Shown here one piece after another: positions 9,951-20,552 of a stretch of DNA of 64,000 nt (position 1 is the first letter of the stretch; every line of letters begins with the position of its first letter). The notes beneath the pieces are model-generated. The model was not told where the DNA came from. It saw only the letters and a list, made by a program, of their open reading frames with translations, and searched no databases. The position numbers and the translations under genes were made by a program. The stretch covers positions 214,001-278,000 of the forward strand of contig SKCR01006517.1 of the NCBI GenBank assembly GCA_019454045.1, in the 5' to 3' direction. Source of the DNA: Zanthoxylum bungeanum (lineage: Eukaryota; Streptophyta; Magnoliopsida; Sapindales; Rutaceae).

Positions 9951-11251
9951 GACCCGTCTATGACACAGAAAAAGTTTTGGAAGTAGAGGTTGACGATGGT
10001 AAACCTTGGTATCATGACATTCAGAGGTATCTGGAACATGGGGAACTCCCGGAAGGGGCAAGCAGAAAAGACAGAATAGCCATTCAGAAGTTAGCTTCTC
10101 AGTATGTGATCTTGAAAGGAGAACTGTACAAGAGGCAAGCAAACGGTATTCAGTTGAAGTGTTTGAGAAAAGAAGAAGCTCAGCATGTAATGGAAGAAGT
10201 GCACGCCGGGGTATGTGGTCCGCACATGAACGGGTTGAATCTGTCCCGCAAGATTGTGAGACAGGGGTTTTACTGGTCAACCATGGAAGCAGACTACGCA
10301 AAGATGGTAAAGCACTGTCATGATTGTCAAGCACATGGTAATTTGAATCACTTGCCGCACACATAGTTGCACGGGTTGTCAGAGCCTTGGCCTTTCTCAG
10401 AATGTGGAATTGATATGATTGGAGAAATTCGACCGAATGCATCGAATGGGCATCGCTTTATAGTAGTAGCAGTAGATTACTTCTCAAAGTGGGTGGAAGC
10501 TGAGTCGTTCCGTAATGTTACAGCAAAGCAGATGGCAAAGTTTATAGCTCGGAATCTCATTTATTAGTACGGTATGCCGCATCATGTAGTGACAGACAAC
10601 GAAGTTCAGTTTCAAGGAGAGACGAAGGCAATGTTACAGAGATACGAGATAGGCCACCATAAGTCGTCACCGTACAGGCCGCAGGCAAATGGGGCAGTTG
10701 AGGCAGCCAATAAGACTATAAAGACAATTTTAGCCAAGATGACAGAGAACTGCAGAGATTGGGCTGAGAAACTACCATATGCTTTGTGGGGGTACAGAAC
10801 ATCAATAAGAACAGCAACAGGGGCCACACCTTACTCTTTGGTCTATGGAATGGAAGCAGTATTGCCAGTAGAAATGGAAATACAGTCTATGAGGGTACTA
10901 GCAGAGGCAGAATTACCGGAAGAAGAATGGGCCGCACAGAGGTTTGATCAGTTAGTATTGCTGGATGAGAAGAGAACGAAGTCTTTGTATCACATGCAGT
11001 TGTATCAGAAGAGACTAGCCCGAGCATTCAACAAGAAAGTACGCCCCACCAAGATCAGAAAGGGTGATTTGGTACTTAAGCAATCAATGCCGTCGATGAC
11101 AGATCCCAAAGGAAAGTTCAGACCTAACTGGGAAGGACCTTACATAGTGCAGAAAGTAATGGGAAATGGAGCAGTGAGACTATCAGACTTGGAAGGGAAT
11201 GAGTTCACCGAGCCGATCAACGTAGACAGATTGAAGCAGTATTTTGCCTGA
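9951..11251 (+). pseudogene. Tat integrase, two internal stops
   Basis: Joins element DNA into the genome. The N-terminal HHCC zinc site is visible (EVHAGVCGPHMNG, about 10199-10230; KHCHDCQ, about 10313-10333). The catalytic core has Asp at 10412 (CGIDMIGEI), Asp at 10595 (VVTDNEVQF) and Glu at 10700 (GAVEAANK), with 34 residues between the last two. The C-terminal part has LPYALWGYRTS, TPYSLVYGMEAVLPVE and a GPYIVQKV-type domain, ending NVDRLKQYFA at 11251. No chromodomain follows, as expected for Tat. Stops: TAG at 10364-10366 and TAG at 10565-10567. All catalytic residues remain, unlike RT. Confidence 0.9.
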
Positions 11252-11399
11252 GGGAGAGAAATCGAGCAGTTACCAAGGGAATTGGCAGAAGACCTAACCC
11301 AACGGAATAAGAAAATCATTCATGCATACACGAAACATTGTATTCTCTTCGTGTTTGTTTTTGTTTTGTGTTCGCAGGTTCGAAGAAAGGAGAAAGCAG

Positions 11400-11575
11400 C
11401 AGTTCGAGGGCGAGGCCCATATCTGCTTGGGGGCGAGGCCCCACATCATCATCAGTCTAAGGGCGAGGCCCATGTCAGCCTGGGGGCGAGGCCCATATCA
11501 GTTCGAGGGCGAAGCCCCAGTCAGCTTGGGGGCGAGGCCCATATCAGCTTGAGGGCGAGGCTCACATCGTCAGCA
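11400..11575 (+). repeat. GC-rich minisatellite, unit about 20-27 bp
   Basis: Seven or so copies of a unit built on GGGGGCGAGGCCCATATCAG with spacer variants, for example GGGCGAGGCCCATATCTG and GGGCGAAGCCCCAGTCAG. It is far more GC-rich than the surrounding window. Confidence 0.85.
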
Positions 11576-11579
11576 GTTT

Positions 11580-11770
11580 TGGGATGTGTCCCAGGGTCGA
11601 GGTACCTCTGCTGTCAGTTGTAGTTCCGGGATGCGTCCCAGGGTCGAGGGCCCACTACATCATCTGTTAGAGGGTGATGCCCTCATTTCCAACGGTATCG
11701 GGATGCGTCCCAGGGTCGAGGTGCCCCCGTTATCGGTTGCAGTTATTGGGATGCGTCCTAGGATCGAGGT
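11580..11770 (+). repeat. Second minisatellite, unit core GGGATGCGTCCCAGGGTCGA
   Basis: Four copies of a 22 bp core at about 11581, 11629, 11700 and 11748, the last changed to TCCTAGGATCGAGG. They are separated by 26-49 bp linkers with TATCAG and CATCATC words. The core contains the inverted repeat GGGATGCGTCCC. Confidence 0.8.
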
Positions 11771-11895
11771 CCACTGCATCATCAGCTCGGTGGAACAGCA
11801 GGCAAATCAGGTGGCAGCTGGTGAGCCAGGTAAGTGAAAATGCATTGCATAATTTTGATAGGATTGTTCAAAGTCACACACTGCACAAATCCCAT

Positions 11896-11910
11896 CAAAG
11901 TGGGGGCGAC
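11896..11910 (+). other. Polypurine tract of the Tat element
   Basis: AAAGTGGGGGCGAC immediately precedes the 3' LTR's TGTAGG. AAAGTGGGGGC is the typical purine tract priming plus-strand DNA synthesis. Confidence 0.75.
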
Positions 11911-12572
11911 TGTAGGCATTGCATTTTTACATGTGAAACCCGATGATGAGTCTCAGTTGGAGGCACTACCTTTTAAGTTGAGAAGCCGCGGGAAACGGAC
12001 ATCGGAAGGGAAGAGTCAAGAATCGACTCATTGACGGATTAAGTTCACTAGTTTAGCTTCGAGTAACTCGTTTGATTTCTGTTTTAAAAATTATTTCCGG
12101 CCCAAGACACTCACAAATCACCTAACCTCGGCCCAAAACCCCCGCAAGCCCACACACCTAGCCCTCACAAACAAACACACACCAAACCAAGCCCACCACA
12201 CACACCAAGCCCACACGCCCAAGCCTTCAATACACACCCCAAATTAAATAAATATTAATTAAAACATTAATAAAATAATAATTAAATTAATTAAATAATT
12301 AAATAAAATATTTACCAAACATAAAATAAGTATATGCCTAATACAAACTAATCAAATATAATCATTCCTAACTAAATAAAATATATACCAATCTAAAATA
12401 TTGACTTCCTAATCTAACAAACTAAATGCCTAATCAACCCAATCAAATATTGTAACTTCCTAATTTGAATTAACCTTGTCCCCTCTCAATCTTGTGTATA
12501 CCTTTCTTGGAAATCCTAAATTGAATGCAAGATCCCTTCCTTGTGAGACAAAGATAAACCCTAGCTCTTTTC

Positions 12573-12580
12573 TATATAAA
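12573..12580 (+). promoter_or_regulatory. TATA box in the Tat 3' LTR
   Basis: TATATAAA in the same context as 1304-1310 of the 5' LTR. It could drive readout transcription into the LINE remnant downstream; that is inference. Confidence 0.5.
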
Positions 12581-13435
12581 CAAAGCTTCACCAAGCCTCC
12601 CCTCCTCTCTTAATTCACGAAAATTCACAAAAAAAATACAAAGAAAAAGCTTCAAGGTTCACGCAAGAAGGTATAAAAGAGGCAAGGAAATTTCTCTTCA
12701 TCTAATCCCTCCATAACCGAAAAAAACACCACCATCCTCCACCCCTCCATTGCCGCATCTTTAACCAATTTTCACAGCCCCAATCACTCCCAAACCGACC
12801 TTAAAAATAGCAGCAAACACGCCCCTAAACAGCAGCAAACAGTCCCTCCATTACCGAAAATCACAGCCCCCTTAAACCCCCCACACATCACAAAAAAAAC
12901 TGCCACTTTTTAACCACTAAAACAGCACTATTTAACCTCTAAAACAGCAGCAAAAACACCTTAAAAACAGCAGCAAACCGCCCCTAAATCACCCAAACTA
13001 GTGAGTAAAAACTGCACATCTAACCATTAAAAAGTCACAAAAAAATCTGCACTTAAAGCCTTTAAAAACATCAAAAACAGTAGCCAAAAACACCGAAACA
13101 GTTATCTGAAACAGTGAGCAGAAATACAGCGAGCAAAACAGTAAAACAGTGAGTTAAGACGCTATAGACCAGTGAACCAGAAAAGTTGAGGAGCTTTACC
13201 CTTCCGATCTCCGCGAACGCAAGCCCGAAAGTCGTCAAAAAAGGTTAGACCTGAGGGTATTTTTCACACTTGTTTTCAGTTTCGTTTTTACTATTCATTG
13301 AGCTTTATTCGCATGATTATGATGTTTAAATGTATGTTGCGGCCCTTGAGTAGATAAATATGTATGTGTTATGATATATGTGTGTTGTGGGCATTGGATA
13401 AAATGAAAGGCGTGTCGCCTCTTGAGGTATATCGG

Positions 13436-13521
13436 ATGGAAACCCGGACATAAATTTCATAGCCGATTCCGAATGGACGGTAGTATGATATGTACTCGGG
13501 CCACAACTCCACGTACCACTT
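13436..13521 (+). repeat. 95 bp module, copy 1 (Tat 3' LTR)
   Basis: Matches 2185-2280 with a few substitutions (GGACATAAATTTC, ATGATATGTAC). Confidence 0.85.
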
Positions 13522-13611
13522 TAAGTAAACGGCATGTTCTTTTGTTTAATTTTGAGTTGTTTAATTATTCCGCCATTTAATTTTCTGTACGTTATTTATT
13601 TATGTAATGAT

Positions 13612-14335
13612 GAGAAAAGCGCATGGGCTTAGTCAGTGCGATGAAAGGTCCTCTAATTGAAGAGGTTAAAATCCTTTACCACGATGCTTCACCGCGTCGA
13701 GTATTTTTGTGTTTGCTTTTGTCTTTATTTATGCATATTATGTGTTTATTGCGCATGGGCTTAGTAAGTCAGATTAAAGGCCCTCCATTTCACGGGGATA
13801 AGATCCTTACCACAATGCTTCGCCGCGCCGGATGACGTACATTCGATTGGATGTGAGATGTGTTCAATCGGATATACAAAGTCCGATATCTTGTCTTTGT
13901 TATTATGCCTTTATTTTATGCATATTATGTGTTCATTGCGCATGGGCTTAGAAAGTCGGATTAAAGGCCCTATGTTTCACGGGGATAAGATCCTTTACCA
14001 CGATGCTTCACCGCGCCGAGTATTTTTGTGTTTACTTTTGTCTTTATTTGTACATATTATATGTTTATTGCGTATGGGCTTAGTAAGTCAGATTAAAGGC
14101 CCTCTGTTTCACGGGGATAAGATCCTTTACCACGATGCTTCACCGCGCCGGATGACGTACATTCGATTGGACGTAAGATGTGTTCAATCGGATATACAAA
14201 GTCCGATATCATGTCTTTATTATTATGCCTTTATTTTATGCATATTATATGCTCATTGCGCATGGGCTTCGTAAGTCGGATTAAAGGCCCTCCGTTTCAC
14301 GGGGATAAGATCCTTTACCACGATGCTTCACCGCG
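13612..14335 (+). repeat. Higher-order tandem array inside the Tat 3' LTR
   Basis: Repeat starts at about 13619, 13751, 13938, 14070 and 14258, giving spacings of 132, 187, 132 and 188 bp, an even clearer short/long alternation than in the 5' LTR. Unit composition is the same. Confidence 0.88.
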
Positions 14336-14489
14336 CTTCTTGTCATGTCACTGATTCTTTTGTACATCATTGCCTTATTCATGCATGTATTATGGAATTC
14401 CATATAGTTGCATCATCTACCTTAGTCTTGGCTTAATGTATTACAATTCATGCATCCATGTTTGAAGGGGTGTGGACATTATTTCTTGT

Positions 14490-14585
14490 GGTATATCGGA
14501 TAGAAACCCAGACGTAAATTCCGTAGCCGATTCCGAATGGACGGTAGTGCGGTCTGTACTTGGGATACAATTCCACGTACCACTT
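14490..14585 (+). repeat. 95 bp module, copy 2 (Tat 3' LTR)
   Basis: Matches 3244-3339 almost perfectly; GGATAGAAACCC replaces GGATGGAAACCC. Confidence 0.85.
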
Positions 14586-15361
14586 GGAAAAGTATTCACA
14601 TGCATGTTTGTGCCCATATTATTTATCATCTTTCGTATCACATATAACATGCATAATCAGAATTTGTAGTGTCCAATATGCGCACTTGCATCTCTCTCAT
14701 TCTTTGCGTTTTCTTCTTCTAATCATGATTAATCACACTTTAGGCATTATATCATGGCACGTTTATCTTTAATGTACGAGTGCATCTTTAGTGGTTTATC
14801 TTTTGCATGTTTAAATTCTCATCTTTCTTAATCTCTTCAAGTTATGCGCTTATGTTGATTTTGTTTATTATGCGGTTATTTTGATCTTGTTTCATATGCC
14901 TTTATAATGCGCTTATAACATGAGATGTTCGCTGTTATTACCATGGTTGTTTGTGTTTATGTTGGCATGAATGATTGAACTCTTATGATTTTATATGCTT
15001 GTTGTTGCATGAAAACTTAGCAATAGGACTTGATTTCTTGTATGTTTAGATAAAAGCTTTATATTCATGTATGTGAACTTAGGATTGTGGTGGACTTTGA
15101 AATATATGTCATAGGCTTGGTTGGATTATTGCATAAATCTTTACATTACAAGTGGCATCAAGTAAGGGACCATTCCGAACCCAATGGTTTGAGGTCTTCC
15201 CTTGCGAGGGGTGAGTGCGGCCTTAAATCTTTGTCCTGGTTCACCCCGGGTGGTGACTCCCTTATTCTCCGGTTTAGCCCTCGCTGGCTACTCCGTACTC
15301 CAACTAGGCCCCGCGCCTAGAACAGCATGCGTCGCCCAGGTTTCTTGTGTCACCACAGTAG

Positions 15362-15724
15362 TTACTCCTATTATTTGTGGCTTCCATAGTTGTGGCTGAT
15401 AGGGTACTTGACTCGGGTGAGTGTTTTTCTAAGGACTTGGAAATAGTTTCATATATTACTGTAATGAAGGGATGTGCTTCTAAGGAAGTAGGTGTGGTCC
15501 TTGTGAATAAGAAAGGGGGAGGGTGAAGGTTATCATATTGCTTCTTTCCCCAATAAGGATTTTACTGAGGATGAAGTGGCTATGCTTCCACTAGGAGCCA
15601 TTTATGATTCTAACTTTTCTACTGATAAACTACTAGCTAAAAAGGCTAAAGACTCGCTGGAGAAACATAAGATGGTTTATGGTGGTAAGAATAAGAAGGG
15701 TTTAGAAGGTAAAAATGGGTTAAC
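15362..15724 (+). pseudogene. LINE ORF1 remnant, piece 2
   Basis: Resumes the LINE after the Tat element, with a possible target duplication TTACT at 15362-15366. The clearest frame starts around 15552 (KDFTEDEVAMLPLGAIYDS) and continues with lysine-rich residues (LLAKKAKDSLEKHK, KNKKGLEGKNG) up to the solo copia LTR at 15725. Upstream of that, stops and frame changes are frequent. The lysine-rich tail fits the C-terminal part of a LINE ORF1 protein. Confidence 0.55.
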
Positions 15725-17550
15725 TGTTGGACAATTATGACCCAGAGTATCACTATTTGTAAAAGACATGGTGTTTTTGTACAAATTAACTATGTGACAA
15801 AGGAAATTACTATTTTATCATTTTGTAATTAGATTACTTGGATATATAAATGATAATGTCCATTGGTTAAATCGAATTAATAAGATATGAGACGGTATTA
15901 ATCCACGGACTGTTTAATAATTAAATATCCATAGTCGTAGTATTATCGAGACTGGACATCGATAATGTGAAATAGACTAGTATTACACTTGTGCATATTA
16001 TGGAAGCTTAACAGCATAGTTCTCATGTATTTAAGTATTGGATATGCAAGTGTGATAAGAGGTTCTGTTAGCTTTTGGACCTAGAATAGCTTCGCTATAG
16101 TAGACCACTCGAAGTCCCATTGGTATTATGAATATGTGTCTATGGGAATCCGAATCAGGGTAGGTGTATGTGATCTTTAACCTGAGACTTGCATCGCTAA
16201 TACTTGAGAAAATCTGTATACTTTGGTTTTGGTTTTTCGGAGCTTTAACAGGTTTTGTGTACGCCTCTACTGGGTTTACTGAGAATCGTAGTGTATCAGG
16301 TGTGATGTCAAGATGGGAGTATCACATCAGTCATTTGGAGATGATGATCACGCAGGATACGATACTAGTACTCTTAAATGCTGCAGTTATAGGATAGTAT
16401 GACTAGGTCATGATTATCCGATTACAGAGACTAGTTATTCGGGATCTAATATATATGTTTCGTACGGGGCAGACACAATGCCAGCCCTAGGCCTAGCATG
16501 TGACATCCGATACTAGATCGTATTACTTAATACATTGTATACTACGCCTGATACAGATTATATATTCCTCGTTGAATATTTCTGGAGAATTGGGTCGGCA
16601 CAGTGCTTTGCGAGAAACCAACCATGTCTTATAAATCGATGAGAACGTGGTACGGGGTACGCACGTGTTCGGATAGTCCGATGATCGTATTTACTGCCAA
16701 CATAACCAGGAATCCCTTAGGTCGCTTCCTAAAGATTCACTAATGACATTTGACTCGAACAGACTTAATCTAGGATTAATTATGAGAGAGAGCAAGAATT
16801 TATCTGGGATTAACTTTGTCTAAAAGAGAGAACGCGATTAATTTGGAATTAATCTATAAAATAAATTTAATAGTTAAATTAGATTTTAGAATTTAATTTA
16901 TTTATTTGGGCTAAAAATAATATATTGGATATATTAATTGAAATTGGATTTCAATACGGAATTAAAAATGGATTTTAATTCGAGCGAACGAATTAATTTG
17001 GAATCAATTCGTAAGCGACTATCGTAATAATTTTGTGAGGTATTATTATTTAATGAAATTGGATTTAATTATTTAGCGATGGAAAATTCATTTAATCAGA
17101 TTCAACGAACCAGGGCCCAAAGTCTAGTTGTGTGAACCAACTTAAATTTGGAATTTAAATTGGGTGGGACCCACAACTTATATCAATTTTCAAAATGTGA
17201 TGTAAGTAGTTGGCAATAGTGATTGGATTATTTAAACCTACAACAATCTAATGTCAATGTGACTATTCATCCAACTTTTTTCTTTCTTTTTGGCCGATCC
17301 TCTCTTCTCATTGGAGGGCAAATTTTTTCTTCAAAAATTTATGAAACCTAGCACTTTGGGAATTAATTTAAGGTGATAGGGAAAATCACCCAAGGGTTTG
17401 GAACTCATTTCACAGCTTGGAGCTTCTACATCTATTAGAAATTTTTGACACTTCTCTGCCGATCAATGAAGTCTTTTCCACAATTTATCTTGATTATTCA
17501 CACTAGAATCATGTTTTAGAGATCTTTGGCATGTCTTAGAGACACTAACA
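15725..17550 (+). mobile_element. Solo LTR of the copia A/C/D family
   Basis: 1,826 bp starting TGTTGGACAATTATGACCC and ending GAGACACTAACA. It aligns along its whole length with the reverse complement of the copia D LTR at 61004-62850 and, in its first two thirds, with the LTRs of copias A and C. No internal region or second LTR is present, so it is a solo LTR left by LTR-LTR recombination. The flanks TTAAC (15720-15724) and TCAGC (17551-17555) match at three of five positions and differ only by transitions, a plausible decayed target duplication. Taking it out keeps the LINE ORF1 frame open. Confidence 0.88.
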
Positions 17551-17589
17551 TCAGCATCGTCAATCCCCTATAGGGGCAGGCAGAGATAA
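17551..17589 (+). pseudogene. C-terminal end of LINE ORF1
   Basis: Reads SASSIPYRGRQR and stops at TAA 17587-17589, in frame with the lysine-rich run before the solo LTR. ORF2 begins 35 bp downstream, the tight ORF1-ORF2 spacing usual for L1-type LINEs. Confidence 0.5.
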
Positions 17590-17624
17590 TTTGCTTGTGT
17601 AGTTTTCCCATCTTGTATTTTCTT

Positions 17625-18579
17625 ATAATGTTTGGTTGCTGGAATATCCGAGGTCTCAATTACCCTATGAAACAAGTTGAAGTTAGGAAGTGCTTTCATG
17701 ATGAGAAACTTTCTTTATGTGGTTTAGTTGAAAGTAAGGTGAAGGATATTAATTTTATGAGTGTTTCCCAAGCTATAAATCTTTCGCGGAAGGTTTTTGC
17801 CATCGTGATGTTATTCTGTTTGGTCGAATTTGGATTTGTTGGAATCCTAGTGATGTTGATGTTATTATTATTCGCTTTTCTCCTCAAGCTATACACTGTT
17901 GTGTTTCATATGTTTCTTCTCTTTGGAGTTGTGTGGTTTTTGTGGTCTATGGTGAGTGTGATTATGAGAGGCGTTAGAAGCTTTAGACTGATTTTCTTAC
18001 TAGTGGTAGTGATTTTGATGTTTTTCATGGTTAGTTATTGGTGATATCAATGCTATTTATTCTACTATTGAGCATATTGGCGGTTCTTTGTCATGGCCTT
18101 CTTGGAAAGAAGACTTAGGTTGTTTATTGGGCCAGGCTGGTTGGGATGATCTTAAGTGGTTTACGTGGTTTAATAAGCAGGTCCGTTCTCCTATTTGGTA
18201 GAAGCTAGATTGTGCTGTTGCCAATTCCTATTGGGAGTGTCTCTTTCCAGGTTCGGTTGTGAGGTATCTTCCTCCTCAAATTTCAGACCATTCTCATATT
18301 GTTGTCAAGCTTGCTGAGCTCCCTAAGAAGAAAATTCCTTTCAAATTCTTTGATTTTTGGGCTGATCTTCCAGATTTCCTTACTGTTGTGGCTAAGGATT
18401 GGGTTATTGATGTTTATGGTACCCCGATGTTCTACTTGTGTCGTAAGTTGAAAAGTGGGAGGGTAGCTCTCAAGAAGTTTCATGTTTAATAATTTTTTAA
18501 TTTTTCGGGTAGGGCTTTGAAGATTAGGAGGGAGTCTGAGAGGGTGCAGGGTGTCTTACAGGATAACCTTAGAGACTGC
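17625..18579 (+). pseudogene. LINE ORF2: AP-like endonuclease domain
   Basis: ORF2 nicks target DNA and primes reverse transcription from the nick; this part is the endonuclease. The start at 17625 gives MFGCWNIRGLNYPMKQ, followed by LCGLVESKVK with the catalytic Glu. Across frames come GRIWICWNPSDVDV (about 17825-17865), GDINAIYSTIEHIGG (about 18043-18085) with the Asp-x-Asn pair, WFTWFNKQVRSPIW, and SDHSHIVVKL near 18288-18315 with the terminal Ser-Asp-His. All catalytic motifs are recognisable although the frame changes several times and stops are present. The reading reaches a KIRRESERVQGVLQDN stretch and breaks at about 18580, where a truncated copia LTR begins. The RT half is 35 kb away at 53534. 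Confidence 0.88.
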
Positions 18580-20538
18580 TATGATTTGTTCCTGGATTGA
18601 GAATGATATGAGACAGTATCAGTCCACGAAAGATAAATCATTAAATATCCCTAGTTATAGTATTATCGAGATTGGACATCGATAAATACGTAAAAGACTA
18701 GTATTTCACTTGTGCGCGTTGTGAGGGCATAACATTTAGTTCTTATATATTTGGGTATATGATACTCATGCGAGTGTAATATGAGGTTGTGTTTCACCGA
18801 TGGTACGGGAAACAGCTTCGCTCTGGATAGACCCCCTCGGAATTCCATTGGTAGTATGACTATGTGTCCATGGAAGTCCGACATCAAGGTAGGTGTATTT
18901 AGTCTTAACCTGAGACTTGCACCGCTAATACTTACGACAATCAATACACTTTGGTTGCGGTCGTCCAGGGCTTTAACAGGTTCTGTGTACGCCAATGCTA
19001 GGTATATTCAGAATCGTAGTGTGTTGGGTGTGATGTCAAGACGGAAGCATCACTCCAGTCATAGTGGAGATGATGGTCACGTAGGATACGGGACTGGTTC
19101 TCTTAAATGCTGCAGCTATTGGGATAAAATGACAAGGTCAGGTTTATCCGATTATAGAGACTAGTCACCAGACATCCGACATGTGCTTCGTACGGGGCAG
19201 ACACAATTCCAGCCCCAGGCCTAGCACGTGATCATCCGATACTGGACAGAAATACGCAATACTACGTATACTACGACTGATAGAGATCCTTTATTCCTGT
19301 AAGGATATTTCCGGAGAATTGGGTAGGCATGGCACTTTGCTAGAGGCCAACATTGTCTTGTAAATCGGTAAAACATAGTACGAGGTACTTACGTGTTCGG
19401 ATAGTCCGACGATCGAATTTACTGTCAACATATCCGGGGATCTCATAGGTCGCTTCCCAAAGATTCACCGATGATGTATGACTCGCACTTTAATTAATCT
19501 GGGATTAATTAGAAGAGAGAGAAAAATAATCTGGGATTAATTTCGGAGATATTTTATCTAGAAAAAATATCAATTAAAGAGAGATAACGATTAATTTGGA
19601 ATTAATCGGTAAATTAATGTATTTGATATATTAAACGAAATTGGATTTCGACGCGAAATTAAAATTAGATTTTAATTCGGACAAGCAAATTAATTTGGAA
19701 TTAATTCGTTAGCGACGTGAATAGTAATTTTACTTGGCATGATTATTTAATTAAATTAGATTTAATTACGTCGCAACGGAAAATTCGTTAATTTAGAATT
19801 AGCAAACCCGAGCCCGAGATTATTTGTGAGCGCATTCACATTTCGAATTTGAGTGCGGCACCCAAGTCAAATCAAGCGTCAAATCATTAGTCGCATCAAG
19901 CGTCAAATCGCTAGTCGTTTAAAGGGTCAAATCACTTGTCACTTTGAGTGATGTGACTTGACAACTTGATTGACTGAGTGACTTGACCACTTGATGGATG
20001 TGACTTGATGTGAATAGTGATGGATGGTTGTTGGCTTTGATGGTTTGACTTTTGTAAAGCCAAATTCATTCCAAATTCATTTGAAATTCAAATGTGTGTA
20101 TAAGATACACAAAATTTGGAAACACTTCACACATCTCTCTCTTTCCTCCCATCTCCCCTCTCTTTTCTCTCTACCATTCACGTCTAAGGGGCTAAAAACA
20201 CTGCCTAAAACTGTGAGTAGTAAGAGGATGAAGAAGATGATTTTGTTGCAAAATCGGAGGTGCTAGCACACTAAGAAGATATACGAATGTGATATGGAAG
20301 TTTACCCATGAGCCGAGAATCGTTTGACGAAGCTTGGAGCTCAAAACTTGGACTCAAAAACTGAAAACATGGATTAGTAGACTGCTGCAGTGGTGTGAGC
20401 TTCATGGAGCATAAATTTGATTTTGTTCGTCATAGTGTCGCTCAACCGATCGATGTGAGTATTCTGCAACTTCGTTGATATGTATTCGCACTTATTTCAT
20501 GCTTATTATTGATCTTGGGACCTTAATAGAAACCAACA
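18580..20538 (+). repeat. Truncated 5' LTR of copia A
   Basis: 1,959 bp matching 26446-28408, ending CTTAATAGAAACCAACA. Features include a GTGTATAAGATACAC word at about 20095-20110 that could be a TATA-type promoter, CT-rich sequence after it, and a GTCAAATCA repeat cluster near 19862-19990. Confidence 0.9.
19862..19990 (+). repeat. GTCAAATCA/TGACTTGA repeat cluster in copia A LTR
   Basis: Three or four units of about 20 bp built on AAGCGTCAAATCATTAGTCG, then the complementary words GTGACTTGAC, GAGTGACTTGACCACTTGAT and GTGACTTGATG. The two halves could pair into an imperfect long hairpin. The same cluster is at about 27728-27865 in the 3' LTR. It is absent from the C, D and solo LTRs. Confidence 0.7.
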
Positions 20539-20539
20539 A

Positions 20540-20552
20540 TGGTATCTAGAGT
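20540..20552 (+). other. Primer-binding site of copia A
   Basis: TGGTATCTAGAGT lies one base after the LTR end. It is a mutated form of TGGTATCAGAGC, the usual complement of initiator tRNA-Met. Confidence 0.7.

Larger units (their letters stand above)
11252..11895 (+). other. 3' untranslated region of the Tat element
   Basis: Noncoding; it contains the two minisatellites listed separately. Translated frames across it are repeat artefacts. Tandem repeats in this position are known for Tat/Ogre elements and can seed satellite DNA; that is family knowledge. Confidence 0.75.
641..15357 (+). mobile_element. Tat-lineage Ty3/gypsy LTR retrotransposon, degenerate
   Basis: A complete but inactive element of 14.7 kb: 5' LTR 641-4135, PBS 4139-4156, leader to 5299, gag 5300-6979, protease to 7924, RT and RNase H to 9484, a second RNase H (9518-9950), integrase to 11251, 3' untranslated region with minisatellites, PPT before 11911, 3' LTR 11911-15357. 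The extra RNase H between the RT/RNase H region and integrase, and the minisatellite-bearing 3' UTR, are the hallmarks of the Tat (Retand/Ogre-type) branch. It sits in LINE ORF1. A possible TTACT target duplication is at 636-640 and 15362-15366, the right copy lying four bases beyond the apparent LTR end. The LTRs look roughly 95 % identical by eye, so the insertion is not recent. Confidence 0.93.
11911..15357 (+). repeat. 3' LTR of the Tat gypsy element
   Basis: Starts TGTAGGCATTGC and ends CACCACA. It is colinear with the 5' LTR: TATA box 12573-12580, A/C-rich tract, module copy 1 (13436-13521), tandem array (13612-14335), module copy 2 (14490-14585). Relative to the 5' copy, about 35 bp is missing after GAGATGTTCGCT near 14930. 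Confidence 0.93.

Noticed and set aside
9347..10039. 230-codon open frame on the minus strand, and 187 codons at 9879-10442 (minus)
   Set aside because: They lie antisense over clear Tat RNase H and integrase coding; their composition is that of a shadow frame and no domain is recognisable.
11282..11837. Overlapping open frames with GARPISA-like repeats
   Set aside because: They are translations of GC-rich minisatellites in the Tat 3' UTR.
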